From Thereva unica (taxonomy: Eukaryota; Arthropoda; Insecta; Diptera; Therevidae): 64,000 nt of DNA. The notes under the pieces are model-generated. The model saw nothing but the letters and a program-made list of their open reading frames with translations, was not told the origin of the DNA and did not search any database. The translations under genes and the position numbers were made by a program. The stretch spans positions 154,618,380 to 154,682,379 of the forward strand of contig OX465281.1 of assembly GCA_949987705.1 (NCBI GenBank). The letters are read 5' to 3'. Positions 33,188 to 42,723 of the stretch are shown in pieces (positions within the stretch are counted from its first letter, which is position 1; the number at the start of each line of letters is the position of its first letter).

Positions 33188-34835
33188 TTCCGTCCAATCC
33201 TCCGGAAAGGTACAGGTGTTCCATGCTATTTCTAGGATTGGCTGAAGCGCATCTGCTATGAGGCTTGAGTCGGCTTTCAACAATTCTGGCGGGATGCCAT
33301 CTTTTCCTGCTGCTTTACCATTGGCCATCGCATGAATTGCAGTTACTATTTCCGTCTTGGATGGGGCCCGAGTGGCGATTCTTATTGGCTGTGCATTGTT
33401 GTTGGTTTCCTGAGGTTCCTTTGTAAGTGTACCATTCAGGGCGGCGAAGAAGTAATCTCTCCATCTTTGGAGTTGCTCCTCGTCGCTGCACAGCAGCCTT
33501 CCATCCGCACTCTTAACGGCATGCTTTTTAGTAGAGTGCTTTCCCGAGAGCTGTTTAGTGATTTGGTACAGCACCTTACTGTTGCCTGTGTTTGCCGCGT
33601 TTTCCGCTTTTTCTGCGAGCTCATTTATCTGCTGCCTTTTATCACGCCGGACACTTCTCTTAACCTCCCGATGTAATTGGGAGTATTCCCGTTCTAATTG
33701 GTGACGTCTTTCCGGGTCGTTTGTAGAGTTTACGTTATTTTTGAGGGCCCTTCTGCGTTCTATTTTTTGCCAGGTTGTGTCCGAGATCCAGTGTTGCTGG
33801 TTTCTTTGGACATAACCGATGCTCATTTCCGCAGCCGTCAATATCGCGCCCTTCGTCGTACTCCACAATTCTTCAATATTTGTGTCGTCAGAAACGATTT
33901 GCTGGTTTAATAAGTCTTGTAGGTTTCCAGCAAATTCCCGCTTTTTAACGCTCTCCCGCAGGAGGTCTACGTTAAACCGTCTACGGGTTCTAGCAGTTTG
34001 TTGCACGTTTCTGATTGCGACGATTTTAAGGCGAATAGTTGCTACAACCAAATGGTGGTCGCTTCCAGTATCCGCTCCCCTGAAACTCCTGACACCCTCA
34101 AGAATAGTTCCCCATCTGCGGCTGACGGCCACGTGATCTATCTGATTTCTCGTTCTACCATCGGGCGATACCCAGGTCTCTTTGTGTATCTTCTTGTGAC
34201 AAAAGTAAGTTCCACCTACCATGAGTTTGTGGGAACTGCAAAAGTCAACGAAAAGCTCACCATTGTAATTGGTAACTTGGCTTAGGCCTTGGTTTCCAAT
34301 TGTAGGTTCAAGGCCGGTGTTGTCACGGCCGATCTGTGCGTTTAAGTCACCCATTAAAACAATGATGTCTCCCCTTGGAATAGAGCGAAAAACCTCATTC
34401 AGTCGCATATAGAACTCGTCCTTGATGTCATCTTCTGGCTCTTCAGTTGGAGCATAGCATTGGACTACCGTAGTACTTCTTAGTCTGGTACGCAGGCGCA
34501 CGGTAATAATCCTCTCAAAAACTGGTGACCAGCTAATGAGGCTGGACCTTGAGGCTGGACCTTCTTTGGTGAGTATTACGCCAACGCCACTCCTACGGCT
34601 TTCAGTTTCGTTTCTACCAGAATATAAGAAGGACTCACCGTTTGGGTAGATATGTTCCCCCGCATCCGGCCATCTGGTTTCGCTAAGTCCCATGATCTTG
34701 ATTTTATATCGATTCATCTCGTTGAGGACTTCATCCAGCCGTCCCTCAGCAAGCAGTGTTCTCTCTCACATTCCATGATCCGATTCGTGTCCTTGTTCGA
34801 AAAGCAAAGGTCGTCGTCGTGTTGTCCATCCGGTG
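33188..34835 (-). pseudogene. RTE-1 endonuclease and RT start
   Basis: Starts near 34835 (MDNTTTTFAF, RIGSWNVR), shifts frame near 34745, then is open from 34717. Endonuclease blocks: IMGLSETRWPDAGEH, GVGVILTKEG, CYAPTEEPED, LMGDLNAQIGRDN, NQIDHVAVSRRW and SDHHLVVATI, which is the APE-type fold with the RTE style (GLSETRW, as in BovB-derived proteins). The RT N-terminal part follows with GKAAGKDGIPPELLK. The frame enters the copia LTR at 33187 and stops there. It makes the nick and cDNA during target-primed insertion; this copy is dead. Confidence 0.85.
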
Positions 34836-35133
34836 CCGAGGCATTGTTTGCCGATTCGTAGCAATGGTGTTTTTTATGGGATCCGGTTACTAAGCCTCAG
34901 CCAAACCGACTTAAAACTCTGTTTTGTGGCGCAGAGAGCTCGCCATTCGCCCGTCTCCCGTTAACTCCTTCCGAAGAAGTACCCCAGGGGGCACCGCGGG
35001 GAGGTGGGATTAAAACTTGCTAACAGGTCTGCTAGGTGTTCGTCTGCAGTGACTTTTCTCGGGTCTTGACAGAAGTGACAGATCGGGTGTCACCACTTTC
35101 CAAGGTCTTTGTTAGCCGTTCGCCCCCCAGCCG

Positions 35134-36758
35134 TTCGTTTCATTGACAGAGATTGAGGAATGTCATATAGACAAACCAAAAACAAAAATTGACCTAGAAG
35201 AGATCCAATTACTACAGTTAAGCGAACTTACCTACACGCATACGTATCAATGCAAAATTAACATTATACAATCCGTATTCACATGCGGCATGTTTAGCCA
35301 CATCTCTGTGGTGCCTGGAGGGTGGAGGGGTAATTGTGGATCTAACTTATGAAGAATGTATGCTTTTACATAAGCAGGGGATATATAAATTAGCGAATGG
35401 AAGAATAATTGCAGGAATTAAACCAAATTCATCATCATCATATTCTGAAGTAGTAGCAGGTGATGTAGAAGAAAGCGGAAAATGCATAGGAATACATTAC
35501 ACCTTAAACAGAAATTCATGGAAAGATGTAACAGTTCTGCAAGCCATAAGAATCAGTATTACCGATGGAATCAGTACCGTAAGACTAGACGAATACCAAA
35601 TTACAATCAGAAATAGTATAGTGTGCCCTTACCACAACGAAAAATGCACCGACTTGGAGAACGGGATTACCTTTTGGAAAATAGTTACAGAAGAAAATTG
35701 CGAAGAATATAAATATGATGTCTTGTGGGAAGGAAAAGCTAACAAAATAACGAATGAGCATAACAACGAGCTAGGAAAGACGACAACCGTGTACACTGTC
35801 AATACAGAGGAAACTGTGTTCGCATTAGAAATAAGAAAACCAATTCCAGTATGTAAATTTAAGGGGTATCAAACAGAACATCCTCGTTTAATAATCGTAC
35901 CAAAAATTTTTGCACCGTTCATATTCACCAAGAAATTATCATCACCACAAAATCTAGATATTATCACATATGTAAATTCTAAATTTGTATATGCTGAAAG
36001 ACACATGCGGCAACAAATTGAGCAGCTATACATTAACCTGATAACTCGAAGATGTGAGCTCGAACGAGAAGTAATACAAACATTGCTGACTCTAGCACCT
36101 CATTACCCTGATGAGTTCGCGTTAAGGCATATGAAAGAAAGAGGGTATACTGCTGTACCAAGAGGAGAAATTATATATCTCATAAAATGTCAACCTGTAG
36201 AAGTAGCGGTTCGTAAAAGTGAAAATTGCTTCAATGAGCTACCGATCACCTATATGAATAAATCCTTCTTCATGACACCAAAAACCCATCTCATCCAAGA
36301 ATTCGGAACAGAAGTTGCTTGCTCGCCCATTATGAGTCCTGCCTTTAATATTCTAAACGACTGGTATGGATTAAATCCGTTAACCCACAAAATAAAGGCT
36401 CCAAATAAGTTACATCCATCACCCAATATAGACTGGAGGTATGAAGAACCAGGAGATTTAATGAACGCTGGAATATATTCCCCAGATGCACTCACTGATT
36501 TGCGAAGACAAGCAATGTATACCTCTGAACGGCAAGCAATAACAAATATCATCACAAAACGACTCCTCGGTGAAGATGTCAATCATCAAGACATGAATGT
36601 TCTTAATCTTTTAACGCCAGGAGCAATGCATAATGTTATAAAATCCGTTCAGAACAAAATGTGGAATGTATTTGGTGAAATTGGCAAAATTTATCTAATC
36701 GTTCTTGGTATCTACACATGTGTGAAAGGTATCAAATTTATGTGCGATACCATCCCAT
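35134..36758 (+). pseudogene. Viral-glycoprotein-like env of BEL-1, N-terminal portion
   Basis: Lies at the env position of BEL-1. An opening piece (35134-35330: ECHIDKPKTK, LLQLSEL, TCGMFSHISVV) shifts frame near 35325 into the open frame from 35336 (LTYEECMLLHKQGIY). Cysteines are spaced as in an ectodomain, and a hydrophobic stretch (IYLIVLGIYTCVKGI, about 36685-36730) near the C-terminus could span the membrane. From memory the layout resembles glycoproteins of chuvirus-type RNA viruses, known to have been captured by arthropod BEL/Pao elements. The signal peptide end is lost to RTE-1. The virus family is inferred; only similarity in outline supports it here. Confidence 0.65.
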
Positions 36759-38152
36759 CGCTTCAGCCAATCCTCGAATTAGCATGGAACACCTGTACCT
36801 TTCCGGAGGATTGGACGGAAGGTATCATAGTCAAAATACCAAAAAAGGGGGACCTAACAATATGCGACAACTGGAGAGGCATCTGTCTATTATCTACTGT
36901 GGGTAAAATCTTGTCCCACACTATACTATCAAGAATAAGAGAGGCAGTAGATCAAACGCTTAGAAGGCAGCAGGCCGGATTCAGGAAGGGCCGTTCATGT
37001 ATAGATCACATCAACACCTTAAGAATAATAGTGGAACAGTCTACTGAATTCCGATCCCCCCTTTACCTTGCTTTCGTAGATTATGAGAAAGCGTTCGACT
37101 CGGTTAATAGGAGCTTTATATGGCAGGCATTACGGCGACGTGGACTGCCGGATAAGATAATAGAATTGATAAAAGCCCTATACAACAATTCCAAATGCAG
37201 AGTTCTCCATAACGGAAAATTATCCGACAGCTTTGAGGTGAGTTCAGGAGTACGACAAGGATGCTTACTATCCCCATTACTATTTCTTATAGTAATAAAT
37301 GACATTCTTGTTGGCGCTCTAGATAGTAGAACAGGCGGCATACAGTGGGGTTTGCTAGATCGCCTTAAGGACCTCGACTACGCAGATGATATCTGTTTGC
37401 TGGCCCACAGACATCAGGAGCTAAAAAACATGTTAAACAATTTGGCAACAGAAAGTAGTCTAGCAGGCTTAAGGCTGAATCCGAATAAAACCAAAGAAAT
37501 GCGGATAAATGCAAACACACTTGAACGAACTGCGCTGAATAACCGTGACGTGGAACTGGTAGATAAATTCTGCTACCTCGGTAGTATTATTACCGAAAAT
37601 GGCGGTGCAGAAGAAGATGTCAGTTCCAGAATAAATAAAGCACGAAGCGCATATGCATGCTTGTTCCGCATATGGAGATCAACGGAGATCTCAACCAACA
37701 CCAAATTGCGGCTGTTCAACTCCAACGTTAAGGCAGTTCTTTTATACGGTTGCGAAACATGGAAAGTCACCAAATTCATCACAAGGCGCCTACAAGTCTT
37801 CATAAACAGATGCCTACGTCGTATCCTAAAAATCCGCTGGGAAGATAGAATTTCAAATGGAGAGCTATGGCGCCGTGCCGGCCAAGAAAGGATAGACGAC
37901 CAAATCAGGCGAAGGAAATGGAATTGGGTTGGCCACACCTTGCGACGCGATAACGAAAATCTAGCCAAACAGGCCCTTGACTGGAACCCGCAAGGATCCC
38001 GTCGAGTTGGAAGACCTAGAACAACGTGGAGGAGAACCCTACTAGCAGAGGCCGCAACTACTGGGAGATCCTGGTCAGAGCTAAGAGCTGTCGCGCAAAA
38101 CAGAGTCCGCTGGAGGGCAACTGTTTCCGCCCTATGTCCCACGAGGGATTAA
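36759..38152 (+). CDS. RTE-2 RT C-terminal half, open and fused in frame to the env-like protein
   Basis: About 464 codons. RT motifs: IPKKGDLTICDNWRGICL, RQQAGFRKGRSCIDHINTL, FVDYEKAFDSVN (motif A), SSGVRQGCLLSPLLFLIV (motif B), LDYADDICLLAH (motif C), then KAVLLYGCETWKVTK, WNWVGHTLRR and GRPRTTWRRTLL. No lesion was seen. The upstream glycoprotein frame (from 35336) runs straight into it, giving a 938-codon chimera by chance of the insertion phase. The missing N-terminal endonuclease means it cannot move itself. Confidence 0.85.
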
Positions 38153-38171
38153 GGGGCACATAGATAGATAG
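36759..38171 (+). mobile_element. RTE-2: 5'-truncated RTE insertion in the env-like gene
   Basis: 1413 bp flanked by the 10-bp repeat ACCATCCCAT (36749-36758 and 38172-38181). It begins mid-RT (LQPILELAWNTCTFPEDW) and ends 19 bp after the stop with ATAGATAGATAG, the short tandem tail expected for RTE elements. Same family as RTE-1 but in the opposite orientation and without its internal deletion. Confidence 0.9.
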
Positions 38172-38181
38172 ACCATCCCAT

Positions 38182-38455
38182 ATGGAACCCGATTACACGC
38201 AATATTCGGATGGAATTGGAGAGTCTCAGCAGCGGCATGGAATACTTTAACTAACCACGTGATCCAAAAACACCAACAATTAAGAACTCAAAATAAGGAA
38301 GCAATGCCCGAACTCACAACCGTAGTAATACATGATATATCAAGCCGTACACCTGAGTCAACAACACAGCATGAAAATGAAAATATTCAACATCTAACCA
38401 CACTAACAGAAAGAACCTCTATATATCCCTCCTTAGTTACTACAGTCGGGAAATA
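38182..38455 (+). pseudogene. Env-like glycoprotein C-terminal tail
   Basis: Resumes after the RTE-2 TSD: YGTRLHAIFGWNWRVSAAAW followed by NTLTNHVIQKH, then a polar cytoplasmic-type tail rich in T, S and E, ending at a TAA near 38453. It joins in sense to CDTIP before RTE-2. The short GW-containing amphipathic stretch and polar tail fit the membrane-proximal end of a viral glycoprotein. Confidence 0.65.
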
Positions 38456-38504
38456 AATGCTTACTTTCAGATCACCAAGCAACAATTGAAATCTAGGCGA
38501 TTTC

Positions 38505-38610
38505 AAGGGGGCGCAGAATGTTGAAGCAACATAAATATGAGTAAGTGCCCTAATTTTAATCGTATATTAAGAAATAAATAAATTACTTAGCCAGAGGTTA
38601 ATAACGTCGA
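38505..38610 (+). repeat. BEL-1 polypurine tract and start of 3' LTR
   Basis: AAGGGGGCGCAGAA (38505-38518) is a polypurine tract directly followed by TGTTGAAGCAACATAAA (from 38519), the likely LTR start. Only about 90 bp can be assigned before a different repeat begins. No matching 5' LTR was found upstream of 12534, so the LTR assignment rests on position and the TG start. Confidence 0.55.
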
Positions 38611-39876
38611 GGTTATTAACGTCGTTAGTCAATTCAAAACGCGGGGGGGGGGTGTGTTCCAAAATAACACCGTTAAGAAAATCGAACCCTAAACGTTTTT
38701 GGGGTCGCTGATCACGAAAATCGAGGTCCCGCGGTCCTAAAACTAGGGCGTCACCCCTAAAAATGCAAAAAAAACCTTTTAGGGGGTTCTCGCGATTATT
38801 TCAATAATAATGAAAACAAATGCAATGAAATGCACTTTTTTTAATATTTATTTGCGAAGGTGGTTGATTTATACTAAATTAAGGCGAACTTTATGGTAAG
38901 GGGTGGTCCTAAAGGGTTGAAAGTACCCCTAATTCGGCCAAAAATGGCAAAAATTGTAAACATTTTTTTTTTTTTCAAGTTTATGCTTCAAATTCGATTG
39001 TGGGCGTACTGTCAGGCAAAAATAAATTATTTTCAACCCTTAAGGGGTTAAAACTACCCCTACTATAATAAAAACAACTTTATATAAAAAAATTGCAAAA
39101 AATTGTAATTGAAACAAATTAAAATTTATTGTTTTACATTTAAATTTTATTTTCCATTTGTAATCATTACAACATTTGGAACATTTCACTATAAACCCCT
39201 TTGTACAGAGGTTAAACCACCCCTTAAGAAAAATAAAAAAATATATTGAGAAATATTTCTTATCGTGGAATCTTTAAATAAACTCTGCATTTTTGTAAAA
39301 ACGACAATCACACAATAATTGCGAAATATGTACCCTAATTTATTTGAGGTACTTCTGAATAATGGGGTGGTCCGTTTTTTTACAATGACATTTAGGCAGG
39401 TAAAAACGGAGGCAAAGTAATAAAATTAAGATATTGCACCCGAATTTGTTTTTTAGTAAATTTTAATTGCAGTTACTTGGAAGTTGAAGTAATAAACTAA
39501 TTTAGTGAGGAATGTAATGTGATGTACGATTATACAAAAAGGATTTTTTTAAAAAATGAAGTCAGAATCGAATTTGAAGCATAAACTTGAAAAAAATTCA
39601 TCAAAAAATTCAGCTTTGTTAATTTCAAATTCTAACAAAATTTTTTGATGAAAAATGCGCCATTCTTTTAATTAACTTTTTCATTAAAATTGAAATTTCA
39701 CGCTTTCTTTAAAATATTTTTTATTTTTTACTTTTCAGTACATTTTTTAGTTAATGAAAAGAATTTTTTTAAAAAATTTTTTTAACCATTTATTTTTTTT
39801 AAATAAATTTATGAAATTTTGCAGAGCTACCAACCCTTAAAATTAAAGAAAATAGAACAAAATTATAAAAGCTCTG
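38608..39876. repeat. AT-rich repeat region with GAGGTTAATAACGTC doublet and inverted repeats
   Basis: GAGGTTAATAACGTC and GAGGTTATTAACGTC are adjacent at about 38606-38635; a G9 run follows at about 38644. The motif AAGGGTTGAAAGTACCCCTA and its relative AAGGGGTTAAAACTACCCCTA recur (about 38915 and 39042). A perfect 26-bp inverted repeat lies at 38974-38999 and 39566-39591. No coding sequence. Probably non-autonomous element remains. Confidence 0.5.
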
Positions 39877-40836
39877 GGGCCCGTTTTTGTAATACGCTTA
39901 TTCGCAAAATTGAATTTCGTAAAACGACAAATAAAATAACGATAATTTTTAATAGTGGTTCACATATTACGAACAAATCTAGTTCCTAAAGTCAATGGTG
40001 TTCGTAAGCATATTGAAGCGGCGGCTACTAGCTTATTGCTAATATTTATAGCGCTTGGCGACATAACGGCCGTGAATTGTCAATTTTGAAATTAGTGAAA
40101 GATTTTGGTAACTTATCAAGTTACTAAATATGTCTATTTGGCGTCATATTTTAGTCTATCAGGAAAATAGAGGAGGTGGAAGGACTCAGCAGTATGAATA
40201 TAATATTTTCAAACGAAAATTAAGGCATAAATCAAATCGTTTAGATATGTCAAATAAGGAGTAAGGGATAATTCAATTTATTATTCAAAATTTTTAATAA
40301 ATGAGTTTTTAGTTTTGTTCAGCGCTTTCGATTATCGAAAGAGGCTTTTCTGTTCGTACTAGGAAAAATACAGCTTTCTTCTGGTCAACCAATAACATAC
40401 ATCCCACCCGTACTAAGACTAGCTGTTACTTTAAGTATTCTATCTTCTGGTGGGTACCAAAATACAGCGGAAAAAGATTTTACTTGCCCAATATCAAAAA
40501 GTATGGTTTCAATTATATTACAAGAAATATTAATTAAAATTGAGAGCAAGTTATGTCCGCTTTTCATCACGACAAATGGAAATATGCAAGAAACTAAAGA
40601 CTGGTTTTATTCAAAATACGTATTTCTCTTAACACAATTTATTCCATGTTTCTAATATATTTCACGTTTAACTAGTCGTTTGGCCAGCTACGAACAACTT
40701 ATAGGTGGCGTAAGGCACCGTTCGTTAATTTACGAAAATTCGTTAAGTTTTCGTATTATCGTACATGGACAACAAAATTAAAAAATGAAAATTAGAAAGT
40801 AGATTTTACGAAAAAGCGTATTATAAAAACGGGCCC
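39877..40836 (+). mobile_element. PIF/Harbinger-type DNA transposon remnant
   Basis: 960 bp with inverted ends GGGCCCGTTTTTGTAATACG (39877-) and the complement GGGCCCGTTTTTATAATACG (ending 40836), flanked by CTG (39874-39876 and 40837-40839). A 3-bp CWG/TWA duplication is the PIF/Harbinger habit. Inside, a transposase N-terminal fragment agrees with this. The element is far too short to encode the whole transposase and its nuclease core. Confidence 0.8.
40314..40620 (+). pseudogene. Harbinger transposase N-terminal fragment
   Basis: Plus-strand frame reads RFRLSKEAFLFVLGKIQ, YIPPVLRLAVTLSILSSGG, YQNTAEKDFTCPISKSMVS and ILQEIL. This matches the HARBI1-type N-terminal region with its helix-turn-helix (GxYQ...DF...S.S.VS..L). 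The DDE nuclease part is missing. Confidence 0.65.
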
Positions 40837-40999
40837 CTGGATTTTCCAATGAGATGTGTCTTGGATATGGTTGTTACACAAGCTATTTTTGTATCACAGA
40901 TTTTGATCCAAATCTTTTTTGGATCAAGTTGTTGTTGTTGATTTGCTGGAAAGTTAATGATCTGAGTGGGATCACGGTGTAAAAAGAACGCAGCTATTA

Positions 41000-42723
41000 T
41001 ATCTCTTATTGTTGAGATGTACTTGCCGGTCACCACCAGCACAATATCATCAGCATAGGCCACTGTGGTGCACCCAGACTCCTTTAGAGTTATCAGTACT
41101 TCATTGACTGTCATATTCCAAAGGAGCGGCGATAAGACCCCACCTTGTGGTGTGCCTCTTCTGACCCGTCTGACTTCTTCCGAAATCCCCAGGCTAGACT
41201 TTATGACCCTGCACCCTAGCAGCTGATCAATGAAGGACCTGGAGCACCCATCAACATTCAGACGCTGGAGTGCCCTCGTGACCGCAGAAGGTTCAACATT
41301 GTTGAACACACCTTCAATATCTAAGAAAGCAGCCAACCAAATATCAATATCTAAGAAAGCAGCCAAGAAAGCAGAATTCAAGGGATCTTTCGATGACCGC
41401 TACCAAAGAGTGGAGAGCAGTGTCTACTGATTTACCTTTCGTGTAGGCATGCTGCGAGGGAGAAAGCAGTTTTTTATCAATGCTTTGCTTAACATGGATC
41501 TCCACAAGTCTTTCTTTCTTTTACCCGCTTTCGGAATGAAAGCCACCTTCGCTATTCTCCAGGATGTTGGAATGTAGCTTAGGCTAAGGGTGCTCCTATA
41601 GATGGCTGCGAGCCAATTCAGAATTAGGTCACTGACTTTCTGCGTCTGACTTTCAATGGGATAAATTCCGTCTGGTCCCGGTGTTTTATAAGGCATGAAA
41701 CCTTCTATGGACCACAGGAGTAAATCCCTGTTTATCAATCTGTCAATGGTGCCTAAATTATGTGTACTAGCTGGGCCCTCAAAACCTATTTCTGCAGATG
41801 CAGCAAGAGATGTTGAGCCAGGAAAGTGAGTATCGAGTAGGAGTTTCAGTGACTCCTGACTACTTGTGGTCCATGTACCGTCTGCTTGTTGCAGCATTTC
41901 TTGGCACATTGAGCTTTTCGAGAGAACTTTTCTCATAATCCTCAGGGCGGGATCTTTCCACTACTAGTCTGTATATGGCCCAGTCTGTGTTCCGGACATT
42001 CCTGTAACCAGGGGCCTTCTTCACAGTTGAGCACATATTGATATTAAAAAGGATGACTCTGTGGTCAGAAAAGGAGTGTTCACTGGATACTCTCCAGTTT
42101 TCCACACGGTTGAGCAGATCTGGGGAAACAAGAGTAATATCCAAGACTTCTTGTCTTACCCTTGTGATGAACGTGGGTTCATTTCCTATATTGCATAGCA
42201 AGAGATTGTGTTAAAGTAATAAATCAAAAAGCAACTCACCTCTTATATTTGTATCAGAGCTGCCCCAAACAGTGTTGTGAGCATTCGCATCACATCCAAC
42301 GATGAGGCTGGCTCCACGACTAGCCGCTTCTTTTGCGGCAACAAAGAGACTGGAGCTGTCCAAATTTCCCTCGTATGGTAGGTAGACAGATCCAATCCAC
42401 GTAGGCCTACCGCCTTTCCTGTTGTCCAAGCAGGCCAGTACATTATCAGCATTGCTAAATTTAGACAACATAAAAGCGTTAAGGTAATTTTTGACAATTA
42501 AACAGGTTCTTGGCTTACCTCCCCCATTTCTGGGATACAGCAACCTGTATTTAGGAGTCCTGATTTCGCATACAAGGCCCCGGACGATCCAAGGCTCTTG
42601 TACCAGGACGACATCTATATCAGCCTTAGAAAGGCGTAAGCATAGGCTGGCGGATGCAGCCTTGCTGTGATGGAGATTAATCTGCGCTACTCTCAACATC
42701 GTGGTTGGGAGTAGTGGGATCAA
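41000..42723 (-). pseudogene. LOA-like ORF2: endonuclease and RT, multiply broken
   Basis: Endonuclease from near 42700: VAQINLHHSKAASAS, VLVQEPWIVRG, IVGCDANAHNTVWGS; a TAA at 42211-42213, then SDHRVILFNI. A frameshift near 41930 leads to YKTPGPDGIYPI and WRIAKVAFIPKAGK; another at about 41450 leads to QHAYTKGKSVDTALHSL. Motif A (LDIEGVFNNV) is preceded by a 30-bp tandem duplication (copies 41316-41336 and 41346-41366). Motif B RRGTPQGGVLSPLLW and motif C VAYADDIVLVV are intact. The thumb is gone. Confidence 0.8.

Larger units (their letters stand above)
25216..35133 (-). mobile_element. RTE-1: minus-strand RTE-clade element interrupted by copia
   Basis: On the minus strand a 5' region (about 34840-35133), endonuclease and the start of RT (33188-34840), then, after the copia insertion, the rest of RT (25216-25725). 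The copia TSD ATACC lies at both junctions (25721-25725, 33183-33187), and joining across it restores EGIIVKIPKK. RTE-1 is inserted between pol and env of BEL-1. Its 3' end is broken and an internal deletion joins NNSKLRVL directly to RKWNWVGHTLRR (near 25340). Confidence 0.8.
12534..38610 (+). mobile_element. BEL-1: decayed BEL/Pao element with env-like gene, host to nested insertions
   Basis: Pieces of one element are found in the expected order on the plus strand: gag (12534-12970, 13750-13900), protease (13900-14660), RT and RNase H (15030-16324), integrase (16991-17109, 24003-25215), env-like glycoprotein (35134-36758, 38182-38455), and polypurine tract plus 3' LTR start (38505-). At several junctions the reading frame joins perfectly across the insertion, showing that the pieces were once contiguous. 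Insertions: a 776 bp MITE, a 663 bp element, a 6.9 kb unit, RTE-1 with its nested cargo, and RTE-2. Part of the RT N-terminal region is missing. Confidence 0.8.

Noticed and set aside
38519..38610. Complete 3' LTR of BEL-1
   Set aside because: Only a polypurine tract and a plausible LTR start can be seen; no second copy exists in the window to define the LTR.
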